The translations under genes were made by a program, and so were the position numbers. Source: Planococcus sp. ISL-109 (GTDB lineage: Bacteria; Bacillota; Bacilli; Bacillales_A; Planococcaceae). Taken from it: a stretch of DNA of 44,938 nt. The stretch spans positions 1 through 44,938 of the forward strand of contig NZ_JAGGPW010000034.1 in assembly GCF_018613655.1 (NCBI RefSeq), in the 5' to 3' direction. Below the pieces are notes generated by a model, which was not told where the DNA came from, did not search any database, and saw nothing but the letters and a program-made list of their open reading frames with translations. Each line of letters starts with the position of its first letter. Within the stretch, counting starts at the first letter, position 1. This document shows positions 1-11,008 of this stretch, one piece after another.

Positions 1-22
1 GTGACGTCTTTCGTTGACGTTT

Positions 23-47
23 TGCTGTTCAGTTTTCAAGGTTCATG
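23..47 (-). promoter_or_regulatory. rRNA leader antitermination-like (boxA region) sequence
   Basis: On the minus strand this reads CCTTGAAAACTGAACA followed by GCAAAACGTCAA. The motif CTTTGAAAACT or CTTGAAAACTGAACA is characteristic of Bacillales rRNA leaders and 16S-23S spacers. It lies about 30 bases downstream of the -10 element at 76-81. It supports a rightward-truncated view of an rRNA operon that starts at the window edge. Confidence 0.6.
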
Positions 48-75
48 TTGTGCGCCTTGTTTTGGCGACTTGATA

Positions 76-104
76 AATATATCACGCACCGCAACGTACG
101 TCAA
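76..104 (-). promoter_or_regulatory. Strong sigma-A promoter, probably of an rRNA operon lying left of the window
   Basis: Read on the minus strand, TTGACG (104-99) is followed after exactly 17 bases by TATATT (81-76). It points out of the left edge, downstream of gyrA and in the same direction. In Bacillus an rRNA operon follows gyrA, and the next bases match an rRNA leader, so I infer a 16S promoter. The 16S gene itself is not in the window. Confidence 0.7.
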
Positions 105-156
105 CAGTTTTATAGAAAAACTTTTCCTTTCGCCAAATCTCTTTCTATATAAGAAA

Positions 157-192
157 CAAAAGAGCTTGCCGACGAATCGGCAAGCTCTTTTA
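157..192 (-). terminator. Rho-independent terminator of gyrA
   Basis: Perfect stem AAAAGAGCTTGCCGA / TCGGCAAGCTCTTTT with a 4-base loop, directly after the gyrA stop codon. A-rich and U-rich flanks make it able to act in both directions. Confidence 0.9.
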
Positions 193-199
193 ATGCTCA

Positions 200-2782
200 T
201 TATTCTTCTGTGTCTTCCTCTACACTTTCATCCGTTTCGTCTGAAACGATTTCATCTTCTGTGTAGACATCCGCTTCTGCACTTTCTTCGATGAGTGCTT
301 CCACATTTTCTCCTTCAGCTAGCTCGGCTACTTCAGATACCTCTTCATCATCCAAGTCTTTTTTCACTTTGGTGACGGTAGCGACGACTTCTTCATCGCC
401 GAGGCGGATTAGCCGCACGCCTTGCGTATTTCTGCCAGTCGTCGAAATATCTTCAACGTCCATACGAATCAACACGCCGTGCTGTGTGATCAGCATGATA
501 TCTTCTGTTCCGTTCACAGCACGGACAGCTACGAGCGGTCCGTTCTTCTCTGTGATATGGCACGTCTTGATTCCCATACCACCTCTTGACTGGACGCGGT
601 ACTCGGCTTCTTTCGTCCGTTTTCCGTATCCGTTTTCCGTGATGACCAAGATTTTATCATCCGTCTCCAATGTTTCCATGCCGACGACTTGGTCGCCTTC
701 ACGCAGACGAATACCGCGGACGCCACTTGCTGCACGCCCCATGCTGCGGATATCAGTTTCTGGAAAGCGGATCAATGCGCCGTCCCGCGTTCCGATGACT
801 ATCTCTTGTTTGCCATCAGTCATCTTGACCGAAATCAATTCGTCATCTTCCCGCAAGTTAATGGCGATTAATCCGTTTTGGCGGATATTGGCGTAGCTGA
901 TCACCGGCGTCCGTTTGCTGAGGCCTCCGCGAGTTGTGAAGAAGAAGAAATCATCTTCTTTAAACTCTTCAACACGGATTACTGCAGTAACTTTTTCGTT
1001 CTTGCCGATTTCCAAAAGGTTAACCAATGGCAAGCCTTTTGCCGTCCGGCCGTACTCAGGAACTTGATAGCCTTTTTTGCGATAGACTTTCCCTTCGCTT
1101 GTAAAGAACAGAATCGTGTCATGCGTCGAGGTGTACAAGAGATGCTCGACGAAATCATCGTCGTTCGTGCCCATCCCTTGAACTCCTCGGCCGCCGCGCT
1201 TCTGGCTGCGATACGTATTGGCCGGCAAACGTTTAATGTATCCGTTATGCGTTAAGGTCAATACGGAAGCTTCCCGCGGAATCAGATCTTCATCTTCGAT
1301 CATTTCCGAACCGCCGACGGTAATTTCTGTTCTGCGTGCATCATTGAAGCGATCTTTAATTTCAAGCATCTCTTCACGGATGATCTCGAGGATTTTCGAT
1401 CCATCTGCAAGAATTTCCCGCAATTCATTGATAAGAGCGACAAGACCTAAGTATTCTTCTTCGATCTTATCCCGCTCAAGGCCAGTCAAACGCTGGAGAC
1501 GCATGTCCAAGATCGCTTGAGACTGCCGCTCAGATAAGTTGAAATCATTTATCAAACCGTTGCGGGCTTCTTCTGCCGTTTGAGAACCGCGGATCAATGC
1601 GATGATGGCATCGATATGGTCCAGTGCGATGCGCAACCCTTCCAGGATATGCGCACGGTCTTCTGCTTTTTGCAGATCGAATTCCGTACGGCGGCGAATG
1701 ACAACTTTCTGATGCTCGAGATAATGGTAGAGAACATCTTTCAAGCCCAATACTTTCGGCTGCCCATCAACGAGTGCTAGCATATTGATTCCGAAGCTTG
1801 TTTGCATGGCCGTCTGTTTATAGAGGTTATTCAATAGAACATTGGCACTCGCATCTCTGCGCACTTCGATGACGACACGCATGCCGTTGCGGTCGGATTC
1901 ATCGCGCAAATCGGTGATGCCGTCGATTTTCTTGTCGCGCACGAGTTCTGCGATTTTTTCAATCATTCGTGCTTTGTTGACTTGATAAGGAAGTTCATGG
2001 ATGAGGATTACTTCCTTGCCGTTTGGCTTCGTTTCGATTTCAACGACCGCACGGATCAACACCGAACCTTTGCCGGTTTCGTAGGCGCGGCGGATGCCGC
2101 TCCTTCCGAGGATGATGCCTCCGGTCGGGAAATCAGGGCCTGGAATGTATTCAAGCAATTCTTCTGTTGTGATGGCCGGGTTATCTGCTAAAGCGAGAAC
2201 CGCATCGATCGTTTCTCCGAGGTTATGGGGCGGAATATTCGTGGCCATTCCGACCGCAATTCCGGAAGTCCCGTTGACGAGCAAATTCGGGAATCTGCTT
2301 GGCAATACCTTCGGTTCTTTTTCCTGGCCGTCGTAGTTTTCCTGGTAATCAACCGTGTTCTTATTCAAATCACGCAAAATTTCCATGGAAATTTTTGACA
2401 TCTTGGATTCTGTATAACGCATGGCCGCCGCTGCATCCCCGTCGACAGAACCGAAGTTTCCGTGTCCATCCACGAGCATATAACGGTAGCTGAAATCTTG
2501 CGCCATGCGCACCATTGTTTCGTAAACCGCGCTGTCGCCGTGCGGATGATATTTACCGATTACATCGCCGACGATACGCGCTGATTTTTTATAGCCTTTG
2601 TCTGCTGTGATCCCGAGGTCGTGCATCGCGTACAAAATACGCCGATGCACCGGCTTCAGGCCGTCCCGGACATCCGGTAGCGCACGCGAGACGATAACAC
2701 TCATTGCATAATCGAGAAATGATGTGCGCATCTCCGTGCTGATATTGATTTCTTCTATTCCGCTGCCTGATCGTTCCGCCAT
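200..2782 (-). CDS. gyrA: DNA gyrase subunit A
   Basis: Breakage-reunion subunit of the A2B2 gyrase that puts negative supercoils into DNA; cytoplasmic. The N-terminal region has the winged-helix domain with the active-site tyrosine at residue 123 in RYTESKM. The quinolone-determining region at 80-90 ([10 protein letters not shown]) shows the sensitive-type Ser84 and Glu88. Six beta-pinwheel repeats fill the C-terminal third, including the GyrA box [11 protein letters not shown]. At 860 residues it is longer than the roughly 820 usual in Bacillus. The extra length is a very acidic tail after about residue 800. The ATG start has a GAGGGGG ribosome site. It lies 30 bases after gyrB, so the two are probably cotranscribed. 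Confidence 0.98.
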   Translation of the reverse strand: MAERSGSGIEEINISTEMRTSFLDYAMSVIVSRALPDVRDGLKPVHRRILYAMHDLGITADKGYKKSARIVGDVIGKYHPHGDSAVYETMVRMAQDFSYRYMLVDGHGNFGSVDGDAAAAMRYTESKMSKISMEILRDLNKNTVDYQENYDGQEKEPKVLPSRFPNLLVNGTSGIAVGMATNIPPHNLGETIDAVLALADNPAITTEELLEYIPGPDFPTGGIILGRSGIRRAYETGKGSVLIRAVVEIETKPNGKEVILIHELPYQVNKARMIEKIAELVRDKKIDGITDLRDESDRNGMRVVIEVRRDASANVLLNNLYKQTAMQTSFGINMLALVDGQPKVLGLKDVLYHYLEHQKVVIRRRTEFDLQKAEDRAHILEGLRIALDHIDAIIALIRGSQTAEEARNGLINDFNLSERQSQAILDMRLQRLTGLERDKIEEEYLGLVALINELREILADGSKILEIIREEMLEIKDRFNDARRTEITVGGSEMIEDEDLIPREASVLTLTHNGYIKRLPANTYRSQKRGGRGVQGMGTNDDDFVEHLLYTSTHDTILFFTSEGKVYRKKGYQVPEYGRTAKGLPLVNLLEIGKNEKVTAVIRVEEFKEDDFFFFTTRGGLSKRTPVISYANIRQNGLIAINLREDDELISVKMTDGKQEIVIGTRDGALIRFPETDIRSMGRAASGVRGIRLREGDQVVGMETLETDDKILVITENGYGKRTKEAEYRVQSRGGMGIKTCHITEKNGPLVAVRAVNGTEDIMLITQHGVLIRMDVEDISTTGRNTQGVRLIRLGDEEVVATVTKVKKDLDDEEVSEVAELAEGENVEALIEESAEADVYTEDEIVSDETDESVEEDTEE

Positions 2783-2812
2783 ATCTGCAGCCCCCTCTCA
2801 ACTCTTGGTGCG

Positions 2813-4771
<1,959 letters not shown>

Positions 4772-4788
4772 TTATTTCCATTGATCCT

Positions 4789-4998
4789 TTATAATCTGTT
4801 TTGTTGAATTTTCTTTAATAATGCCTGGGTTCGATAAGGCGAACCGTAGACGAAATCATCGGTGACGACATAGGATTTCACTGCATCTGGCGACACCAAA
4901 AGCCGCACAAAAGCTGACGGCACGTATTGTTCATGATGGACCACCGCGATGATTTCCGACGTGGCGATCAATTGGGCGGTCCCGATTTGGACATACAT
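4789..4998 (-). CDS. remB: RemB-like extracellular matrix regulator (DUF370 family, YaaB)
   Basis: Small 69-residue protein between recF and gyrB, the position of yaaB/remB in Bacillus. The sequence (IATSEIIAVVHHE near the start, then a YVVTDDFVYGSPY segment) matches the RemA/RemB (DUF370) family as I remember it. RemA is a DNA-binding activator of biofilm matrix genes in B. subtilis, and RemB is a partner or relative of less clear role. The ATG start lies 6 bases beyond the recF stop, with a GGAG ribosome site inside the end of recF, so translation is probably coupled. The function in this organism is inferred from family and position only. Confidence 0.8.
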   Translation of the reverse strand: MYVQIGTAQLIATSEIIAVVHHEQYVPSAFVRLLVSPDAVKSYVVTDDFVYGSPYRTQALLKKIQQNRL

Positions 4999-5004
4999 GC
5001 CGAT

Positions 5005-6117
5005 TCACTCCTTGACCGTTCCGTTCGTTACTTCGAACAGACGGGCGCTCTGGATGGTGTCATGCTGGATGCCATCTACGCTGGTCGTCGTGACAAAAGT
5101 CTGTACAGAATCGCGGATCGTGTTCAATAGGTGCGATTGGCGGAAATCGTCGAGTTCAGACAAGACGTCATCAAGCAGCAGTACAGGTGCTTCGCCCACT
5201 TCCTGCTTGATCAGTTCGATTTCGGCGAGCTTCAAAGACAAAGCGGTCGTCCGCTGCTGCCCTTGTGAGCCGTACGTTTGGACGTCGTAACCGTTGACGA
5301 AAAACTGCAAGTCGTCCCGGTGCGGCCCGACCAGTGTCACGCCACGCTCGAGTTCGCGCTTTTTCACTTCCTGCAGCTTTTGCCCTAAAAAAGACGCCAT
5401 TTCAGCAGGCGTCCATTCGGGCTTCAAGCCGCTTATCGGCTGATAGCGGATTTCCAATTGTTCAAGCCCCCGGGAGATGCCGTGATGGATAGGTTCAGCC
5501 CATTTTTGCAGCAATTCCATAAATCGGAATCTTTTTTGTATAATTTTTACAGCCGCTTCGATAAATTGCTCTGTGTAGACCTCGAACATGACATCATTGA
5601 TCTTTTGCTTGCCGTAATGTTGCTTCAATATATGATTGCGCTGTTTCAACAGCTTCTGGTAATTGACAAGATCATGGAGATAGACCGGTGAAATCTGGCC
5701 GATTTCCATATCGATAAAGCGGCGCCTGATTTGCGGACTGCCTTTCACTAAGTTCAGGTCCTCAGGAGCGAACATGACGACATTCAATTGGCCAACATAA
5801 TCACTCAGCCGCTTTTGCTCCAGATGGTTAACTTTCGCTTTTTTGCCTTTTTTGGAAAAGCTTATTTCAAGCGGCAGTTTGCCATATTTCCGGAGCACAT
5901 CAGCTTTAATTTTACCATATTCCGCATCCCAGCGTATCAATTCTTTGTCATTGCTCGTGCGGTGGGATTTCGCCATCGATAATACGTACAGCGATTCCAT
6001 AATGTTTGTTTTGCCTTGTGCGTTCTCACCGATGAACACATTGATTCCCGGCGAGAAGTCGAGCTTGAGCGATTCATAGTTGCGGTAATTGACTAACTCG
6101 AGGTTGTCAATGCGCAT
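5005..6117 (-). CDS. recF: DNA replication and repair protein RecF
   Basis: SMC-like ATPase of the RecFOR pathway that loads RecA at single-strand gaps. Walker A is GENAQGKT at residues 30-37 and the signature/Walker B part is near the C-terminus ([11 protein letters not shown]). A Q-loop-like [19 protein letters not shown] stretch precedes it. 370 residues, the usual length. The ATG start overlaps the end of yaaA by 11 bases, a translational-coupling arrangement typical of this operon. Confidence 0.97.
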   Translation of the reverse strand: MRIDNLELVNYRNYESLKLDFSPGINVFIGENAQGKTNIMESLYVLSMAKSHRTSNDKELIRWDAEYGKIKADVLRKYGKLPLEISFSKKGKKAKVNHLEQKRLSDYVGQLNVVMFAPEDLNLVKGSPQIRRRFIDMEIGQISPVYLHDLVNYQKLLKQRNHILKQHYGKQKINDVMFEVYTEQFIEAAVKIIQKRFRFMELLQKWAEPIHHGISRGLEQLEIRYQPISGLKPEWTPAEMASFLGQKLQEVKKRELERGVTLVGPHRDDLQFFVNGYDVQTYGSQGQQRTTALSLKLAEIELIKQEVGEAPVLLLDDVLSELDDFRQSHLLNTIRDSVQTFVTTTSVDGIQHDTIQSARLFEVTNGTVKE

Positions 6118-6346
6118 TGAAGCTCATGCCTTCGGCGACAACGATGCGGAACTCCCCCGTCCCTGGTATGTTCACGGTATCTTCAGGGCGCAATTTGCGT
6201 CCTCTGCGGTCTTCCGTTTCCCCGTTCACCAACACTTCATGTTCACTCAAAAACCATTTTGCCATGCCGCCTGAACTAATCGTATTTGTCATTTTCAGTA
6301 GTTGTCCCAATGTGATAAATTCCGTCTCAATCCCAATTTCCTTCAA
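6107..6346 (-). CDS. yaaA: S4-domain RNA-binding protein YaaA
   Basis: 79-residue protein almost entirely made of an S4-like RNA-binding fold ([23 protein letters not shown] ends with a basic pocket, then [13 protein letters not shown]). It is the conserved small gene between dnaN and recF in Firmicutes, sometimes tied to ribosome assembly (RlbA). The start is TTG at 6346; AAGGA lies about 10 bases upstream and the only nearby ATG leads straight to a stop. A terminator separates it from dnaN, so a promoter may lie in the AT-rich 6350-6405 stretch. Confidence 0.9.
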   Translation of the reverse strand: MKEIGIETEFITLGQLLKMTNTISSGGMAKWFLSEHEVLVNGETEDRRGRKLRPEDTVNIPGTGEFRIVVAEGMSFNAH

Positions 6347-6406
6347 AATACACTCATCCTTCGATTCGTAGTCTTACCCTTTATTTTACCCTATTTGCCC
6401 CTATAA

Positions 6407-6438
6407 GTAAAAAGGATAGCCTTTATGGGCTATCCTGA
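6407..6438 (-). terminator. Terminator after dnaN
   Basis: Stem AGGATAGCC / GGCTATCCT (6413-6436) with a 6-base loop, followed on the minus strand by a T-rich run. It sits between the dnaN stop and yaaA. Confidence 0.85.
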
Positions 6439-6453
6439 GGGTTTTGGTTCTAA

Positions 6454-7590
6454 TTAATATGTCCGGACAGGAAGAATCAGCTGAAGAATCGAGTCATCCA
6501 AAGCCGATTTCAAAATGAACGGGCGCATTGCTCCAGTGAACTGGATGACGACATCTTGGCCGTCGATCGCTTTCAAGGCATCCATCATAAACTTCGCACT
6601 GAAGGAAATCTTTAGTTCTTCGCCGTCCACGCTTTGTGCCTGCAATTGCTCTTCGACTTTCCCGACTTCCGGGGAATTCGAAGATACTTCGACTTCGTTG
6701 CCTTCATTTGTTGACAAGCGCACGACATTATTGCGTTCTTCACGCGCCAATAAAGAAGCCCGGTCGATCGCCTGAAGCAAAGAACGGCCGTTTACGGTGA
6801 CCGTCGTTTTGTATTCAGACGGGATGAGGCGCGATGTATCCGGATAGTTTCCTTCCAATAAACGCGAGAAGAACAAAATGTGTTTGGATTTGAACAACAC
6901 TTGTTGGTTGGTCATAACGATTTCGACCGGATCCGACGTGTCATCGAGTATTTTGTTCAATTCGTTCAAGCTTTTGCCTGGAATGACAACGCTGTACTCG
7001 CCTTCCGGCAAAGTTTCGAGTTTCGTTTTGCGGCGTGCTAAGCGGTGACTGTCGGTTGCAACGCAAACGAGCTCGCCTTCTTTCACTTCCCAGTGAACGC
7101 CGGTAAGTACCGGGCGGGTTTCAGAACTGGACACAGCAAATACAGTTTCTCTATTGATTGTTTTCAACAGATCCGCTGGAATCGTGAAAATGCGGTCGTC
7201 TTGGATATCAGGCAATTGTGGATAATCCATTGCATCGAGTCCAATAAGATGGAATTCGGATTTCCCTGAACGGATATGCGTCTGGAAATTTCCAGTAATT
7301 TCAATTTCGACTTCATTGGTCGGCAATTTGCGGACGATTTCCCCGAACACTTTTGCTTGTAATACTATGCTTCCGCCTTCTGTGACATCGATCAGCTGCT
7401 CGCCATCTTCTTCTGCTGGGATGAAAGTCTGGATTGTAATATCGGAATCACTTCCTGTTAAACGCATTCCTTCTGTAGATACATCCATTTTGATTCCTGT
7501 CAAAATTGGAATTGTTGTTTTTGAACTGACTGCTTTCATTACATCGTTTAAACCATCAACTAATCGCTCACGTTTTATTTCGAATCTCAT
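6454..7590 (-). CDS. dnaN: DNA polymerase III beta subunit (sliding clamp)
   Basis: Ring-shaped clamp that tethers DNA polymerase III and docks mismatch repair and Hda/YabA-type regulators. 378 residues, three repeated clamp domains. The start is typical of the family (MRFEIKRERLVDGLNDVMKA). The C-terminal end LQLILPVRTY is the conserved clamp terminus that shapes the peptide-binding pocket. The ATG has a GAGG ribosome site 7 bases upstream. The gene follows dnaA across a 170-base intergenic region that is half of oriC. Confidence 0.98.
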   Translation of the reverse strand: MRFEIKRERLVDGLNDVMKAVSSKTTIPILTGIKMDVSTEGMRLTGSDSDITIQTFIPAEEDGEQLIDVTEGGSIVLQAKVFGEIVRKLPTNEVEIEITGNFQTHIRSGKSEFHLIGLDAMDYPQLPDIQDDRIFTIPADLLKTINRETVFAVSSSETRPVLTGVHWEVKEGELVCVATDSHRLARRKTKLETLPEGEYSVVIPGKSLNELNKILDDTSDPVEIVMTNQQVLFKSKHILFFSRLLEGNYPDTSRLIPSEYKTTVTVNGRSLLQAIDRASLLAREERNNVVRLSTNEGNEVEVSSNSPEVGKVEEQLQAQSVDGEELKISFSAKFMMDALKAIDGQDVVIQFTGAMRPFILKSALDDSILQLILPVRTY

Positions 7591-7760
7591 TCTCGAACCT
7601 CGCTTATATATATATTTTAGTTAGTAGTACTTAAAGACAGTAATAGTAGTAGGGGCTGTGAATATGTGGATAAGTACAAAATGAGTAACAAAAGCAGCTT
7701 ATCCACATGTAGACAACCTGTGCATAAGCTGCTTAGCAAAAACGGTGGTTATCCACAGCT
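7591..7760 (-). other. oriC unwinding region between dnaA and dnaN
   Basis: DnaA boxes are visible at 7665-7673 (TGTGGATAA), 7699-7707 (TTATCCACA), 7719-7727 (one mismatch) and 7749-7757 (TTATCCACA). On the minus strand the box at 7673-7665 is followed by a short GC stretch. Next come the trinucleotides TACTACTATTACT (7652-7640) and an AT tract (TATATATATA at about 7604-7613). Box, GC stretch, DnaA-trios and AT-rich unwinding element in this order is the basal unwinding arrangement described for B. subtilis. I infer that strand opening occurs here. Confidence 0.85.
7692..7734. repeat. Inverted repeat with DnaA boxes on its arms
   Basis: Perfect 11-base arms AAGCAGCTTAT (7692-7702) and ATAAGCTGCTT (7724-7734) around 21 bases. 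Each arm runs into a DnaA box facing the other. On the minus strand the second arm is followed by TTTTG, so it could also serve as a weak dnaA terminator. Confidence 0.7.
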
Positions 7761-9104
7761 TTATTTACCGAGTGCGCTGCGGATTTCCTTAACGTCATGC
7801 TGAAGCTGTTGATTCTCTTTCAGCAGCTTGTTGATTTTTTCGTGCGCATGGATGACCGTCGTATGGTCGCGCCCGCCGAATTCTTCGCCGATTTTCGGCA
7901 AGGAAAAATCCGTCATTTCGCGTGATAAGTACATCGCGATCTGCCGCGGATACGCAATATCTTTTGTGCGCCGCTTGGTTTTAAAATCATCAAGCTTAAC
8001 GTTAAACTGCTCGCCGACCGCATTTTGGATGTCCAAAATGGTGATCACTTTCGGTTTCGAGTTCGGCATGATGTCTTTTAATGCTTCCGCTGCAAGTTCC
8101 GCGCTCATGTCCCGGTTGATCAAAGAGGAATAAGCGACGACTCGGATCAGCGCGCCTTCTAGTTCACGGATGTTGGAATCAATCGAGTTGGCGATATACG
8201 TCATGACGTCATTCGGGATGTCCAGGCCATCCGCTTTCGCTTTTTTGCGCAAAATAGCTATGCGCGTTTCCAAGTCCGGCGGTGTGATATCCGTGATTAA
8301 ACCCCATTCAAAGCGGGATCTCAAGCGATCTTCAAGCGTTGGAATTTCTTTCGGCGGCCGGTCGCTCGAGATGATGATCTGTTTGGATTCTTCATGCAGC
8401 GTATTGAATGTATGGAAGAATTCTTCCTGGGTTTGTTCTTTTCCGGCCAGAAATTGAATATCGTCAATGAGCAGAATGTCGACATTGCGGTATTTGTTGC
8501 GAAAATCGACGGTCTGGTTGTCACGGATCGAGTTGATGAACTCGTTCGTGAATTTTTCAGACGACAAATAAACAACTTTAGCGTTCGGGTTGTGTTCGAT
8601 GACATAATGTCCGATTGCGTGCATAAGGTGGGTCTTGCCAAGTCCTACGCCTCCATAAATGAAAAGCGGATTATAAGCTTTTGCCGGCGCTTCGGCCACT
8701 GCTAATGAAGCGGCGTGCGCAAAGCGGTTGCCGGAACCGATGACGAATGTGTCAAAGGTATACTTCGGGTTCAGCATACCCGGCAAAAACTCTTGCTGCT
8801 CCGCCTGCCCCGCTTTGATGCGGGGAGCGGGAAGCTGGAAATCATCCATATCCTGATCTTTTGGCACAACAAATTTAATGAGCGCTTCGTCTCCTGTCAG
8901 ATCTGTCAAAATGCCCGTAATCAAGTGCACGTAATGGTTTTCAAGCCAGTCGCGCGCAAAAGAATTCGGAGCTGAAATGGTTACAGTATCTTCTTTGTAA
9001 GATAAGAGCTTCGTTGATTTGAGCCAAGTTTCAAAACTGGGTTTGGAGATCCTTTTCTCGACTTGGGCTAAGACACTCGACCAAATTTCGTCTAAGTGTT
9101 TCAA
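7761..9104 (-). CDS. dnaA: Chromosomal replication initiator protein DnaA
   Basis: AAA+ initiator that binds DnaA boxes and opens oriC; also a transcription regulator. Domain I (1-80) interacts with helicase-loading partners. A short variable domain II follows. The AAA+ domain has Walker [10 protein letters not shown] at 151-159 and Walker [10 protein letters not shown] near 210-218. The C-terminal helix-turn-helix carries the signature [15 protein letters not shown]. 447 residues is normal. The start is TTG at 9104, with AAAGGAG 9 bases upstream. An extended -10 (TGGTATACT on the minus strand, about 9140-9148) lies just ahead, next to DnaA boxes, so autoregulation is likely. Confidence 0.98.
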   Translation of the reverse strand: MKHLDEIWSSVLAQVEKRISKPSFETWLKSTKLLSYKEDTVTISAPNSFARDWLENHYVHLITGILTDLTGDEALIKFVVPKDQDMDDFQLPAPRIKAGQAEQQEFLPGMLNPKYTFDTFVIGSGNRFAHAASLAVAEAPAKAYNPLFIYGGVGLGKTHLMHAIGHYVIEHNPNAKVVYLSSEKFTNEFINSIRDNQTVDFRNKYRNVDILLIDDIQFLAGKEQTQEEFFHTFNTLHEESKQIIISSDRPPKEIPTLEDRLRSRFEWGLITDITPPDLETRIAILRKKAKADGLDIPNDVMTYIANSIDSNIRELEGALIRVVAYSSLINRDMSAELAAEALKDIMPNSKPKVITILDIQNAVGEQFNVKLDDFKTKRRTKDIAYPRQIAMYLSREMTDFSLPKIGEEFGGRDHTTVIHAHEKINKLLKENQQLQHDVKEIRSALGK

Positions 9105-9508
9105 TAGCGTATCTCCTTTATATGAAAAGATTTTTACAGTATACCATACACAAAGCCACAGCCTGTGGATAACATTTGCAAACAGGCTCGGGAAAAGTTA
9201 TCCACACCTTACCCACAATGTGTGGGTAACTATTTAGAGCAAAAGTTGTTAACAAGTGAAAACAAAACAATGTTATCAAAAATCGATAGACATTACAAGC
9301 CTTTCTTTCACTTATCCACATAGCGGTTTTTGTTCACATTTGTGATATCCACAGGCAGTTTGTATGTTAAAAACCTGTCGATAAGGCTTGTGGATAATTT
9401 TTTTTCGGAAAAAACTGGCCACAGGCAGTGCACCGAAAGTGTTTTTGGATTGTGTATAACTTCCCTATAGTTTGTGGCTGGCTGATAAGCCGCATTCAAA
9501 AGAAATCA
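9105..9508. other. oriC, upstream DnaA-box cluster between dnaA and rpmH
   Basis: Perfect DnaA boxes occur at 9164-9172 (minus), 9198-9206 (plus), 9312-9320 (plus) and 9389-9397 (minus). One-mismatch boxes occur at 9209-9217 (plus), 9221-9229 (minus), 9345-9353 (plus) and 9451-9459 (minus). No open frame here has coding character. This matches the incAB half of a Bacillus-type bipartite origin, with the other half at 7591-7760. The pair at 9209-9229 forms a near palindrome. Confidence 0.9.
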
Positions 9509-9538
9509 TTGACAGAGACACCATGGCGCCTTTATAAT
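9509..9538 (+). promoter_or_regulatory. Promoter of rpmH
   Basis: TTGACA (9509-9514), 18-base spacer, TATAAT (9533-9538), about 50 bases before the rpmH ribosome site. Both hexamers are perfect matches to the sigma-A consensus. Confidence 0.85.
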
Positions 9539-9591
9539 TGTCGAGACTGTCTTTAGAAAATAGTTAACTTTTATATAGGAGGTGTAAGATC

Positions 9592-9729
9592 ATGACATTG
9601 CGCACATACCAACCAAATAATCGCAAACACAGCAAAGTGCACGGCTTCAGAGCACGCATGAGCACGAAGAACGGACGTCGAGTTCTCGCTGCACGTCGTC
9701 GTAAAGGAAGAAAAGTACTATCAGCTTAA
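9592..9729 (+). CDS. rpmH: 50S ribosomal protein L34
   Basis: 45-residue, very basic protein (about one third Arg/Lys) with the family signature [17 protein letters not shown] and ending RKGRKVLSA. It binds 23S rRNA in the large subunit. The ATG at 9592 has a strong AGGAGGTG site at 9578-9585. It starts the rightward operon and diverges from dnaA, the standard layout at bacterial origins. Confidence 0.97.
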   Translation: MTLRTYQPNNRKHSKVHGFRARMSTKNGRRVLAARRRKGRKVLSA

Positions 9730-9730
9730 A

Positions 9731-9765
9731 GTCCACTGACCGCATCAGTGGTCTTTTTTTTCTTT
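9731..9765 (+). terminator. Terminator or attenuator between rpmH and rnpA
   Basis: Stem CCACTGA / TCAGTGG with a 5-base loop followed by a run of T. It probably makes the rpmH message more abundant than rnpA, with partial read-through. Confidence 0.75.
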
Positions 9766-9818
9766 TTTGCCGAAATTGAGCGGAAATGCATCAAAATAAG
9801 CAAGTAGCAGGTGAAAGA

Positions 9819-10160
9819 ATGAATAAGTATCAGCGGATCAAGAAGAATAAGGAGTTTCAGCGCGTCTTTAAAAAAGGAAAATCATTTGCGAATCGGCAAT
9901 TTATCGTCTATTTACTGAAGGGCGACCAGGAGGAATTCCGTTTTGGTCTATCCGTCAGCAAAAAAGTAGGCAATGCGGTCACCCGCAATCGCGTTAAGCG
10001 CTATATCCGCCAGGCCTTCTTGGAACTGAAGGATGATCTCCTGCCGACCGCCGATTACATTATCATCGCCCGACCACAGGCGGCCAAGTTGGATTTTCAT
10101 GAAAGTAAGAAAAATTTGGAGCATGTGCTGAAAATTGCACGCGCTTTGCCGAAGAAGTAG
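9819..10160 (+). CDS. rnpA: Ribonuclease P protein component
   Basis: Basic protein cofactor of RNase P, which matures the 5' ends of tRNAs. The conserved RNR motif region reads [19 protein letters not shown], and the start [20 protein letters not shown] is typical. I chose the ATG at 9819 (113 residues), preceded by AGGTGAAAG. The frame is open to an ATG at 9786 that would add 11 atypical residues. Follows rpmH across a short terminator and precedes yidC, as in most bacteria. Confidence 0.95.
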   Translation: MNKYQRIKKNKEFQRVFKKGKSFANRQFIVYLLKGDQEEFRFGLSVSKKVGNAVTRNRVKRYIRQAFLELKDDLLPTADYIIIARPQAAKLDFHESKKNLEHVLKIARALPKK

Positions 10161-10228
10161 ATGCTAGATGCCGGATATATCCGGATGTTACTATAGAAAG
10201 TAATTGAATAGAGTTTGGAGGAAGCAAA

Positions 10229-11008
10229 GTGAAGAAGAGAACAGGATTGCTCTTCGCCTTGGTGGCTGTTGCCCTCTTATTGTCGGGTTGTATGGAGTTT
10301 GATCAGCCGATCAGCGACCAAAGCGAAGGGTTTTGGAATGGATTCATTGTCTGGCCGTTAGTATCTATCATTACGTTCTTTAAGGATTTCTTAGGTACAT
10401 ACGGATTCGGGATTATCGCAGTAACGATCCTCATCCGCCTCGCACTATTGCCTTTGATGATCAAACAGACGAGAAGTTCGAAACGCATGCAGGAAATCCA
10501 GCCGGAGCTTGCTAAGTTAAAAGAGAAATACAAATCAAAAGACGCCGTCTCCCAGCAGAAATATCAGCAGGAAATGATGGCGATGTTCCAGGAGAAAGGC
10601 GTCAATCCGATGGCGGGCTGTCTGCCAATCGTAATCCAGATGCCGATTCTAATCGGTTTCTACCATGCGATCAGCCGCATGAACGCGACCCCGGAAATCG
10701 ATCTTGGCACGTTTTTGATCTTTCCGCTCGCAGAACCGAGTATCATCTTGGCGATTACAGCTGGTTTGATGCAATTGGTCGTCTTGCGCACCGGTCCTGC
10801 AATGGACAATCCGCAAATGAAGGCGATGATGTATTTCATGCCGGTCATGATTGTCGGATTCGGGATTATCTTGCCGTCCGCATTGACTTTGTACTGGGTA
10901 ATCGGAAATATCATCTCATTCATCCAAAACATGTTCATTTACCGTCCATGGGAAAAGAAAGAAGTGCAACAGCCTGTTAAAACGAAAACAGGAGGGGCTA
11001 AAAAGTGA
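10229..11008 (+). CDS. yidC: Membrane protein insertase YidC (SpoIIIJ type), lipoprotein
   Basis: YidC/Oxa1/Alb3 insertase that places membrane proteins alone or with SecYEG. 259 residues, without the large periplasmic domain of Gram-negative YidC. A lipoprotein signal peptide ends in LLLSGC, so Cys21 is predicted to be lipidated. Membrane segments lie at about 60-80, 130-150, 170-190 and 205-235, with the conserved cytoplasmic loop RSSKRMQEIQPELAKLKEKYK between the first two. GTG start at 10229 with GGAGG upstream. The last bases overlap the jag start by 4. Confidence 0.96.
   Translation: MKKRTGLLFALVAVALLLSGCMEFDQPISDQSEGFWNGFIVWPLVSIITFFKDFLGTYGFGIIAVTILIRLALLPLMIKQTRSSKRMQEIQPELAKLKEKYKSKDAVSQQKYQQEMMAMFQEKGVNPMAGCLPIVIQMPILIGFYHAISRMNATPEIDLGTFLIFPLAEPSIILAITAGLMQLVVLRTGPAMDNPQMKAMMYFMPVMIVGFGIILPSALTLYWVIGNIISFIQNMFIYRPWEKKEVQQPVKTKTGGAKK

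Noticed and set aside
1..294. A plus-strand frame open from the window edge
   Set aside because: It crosses the gyrA terminator and the rRNA leader signals and runs antisense into gyrA.
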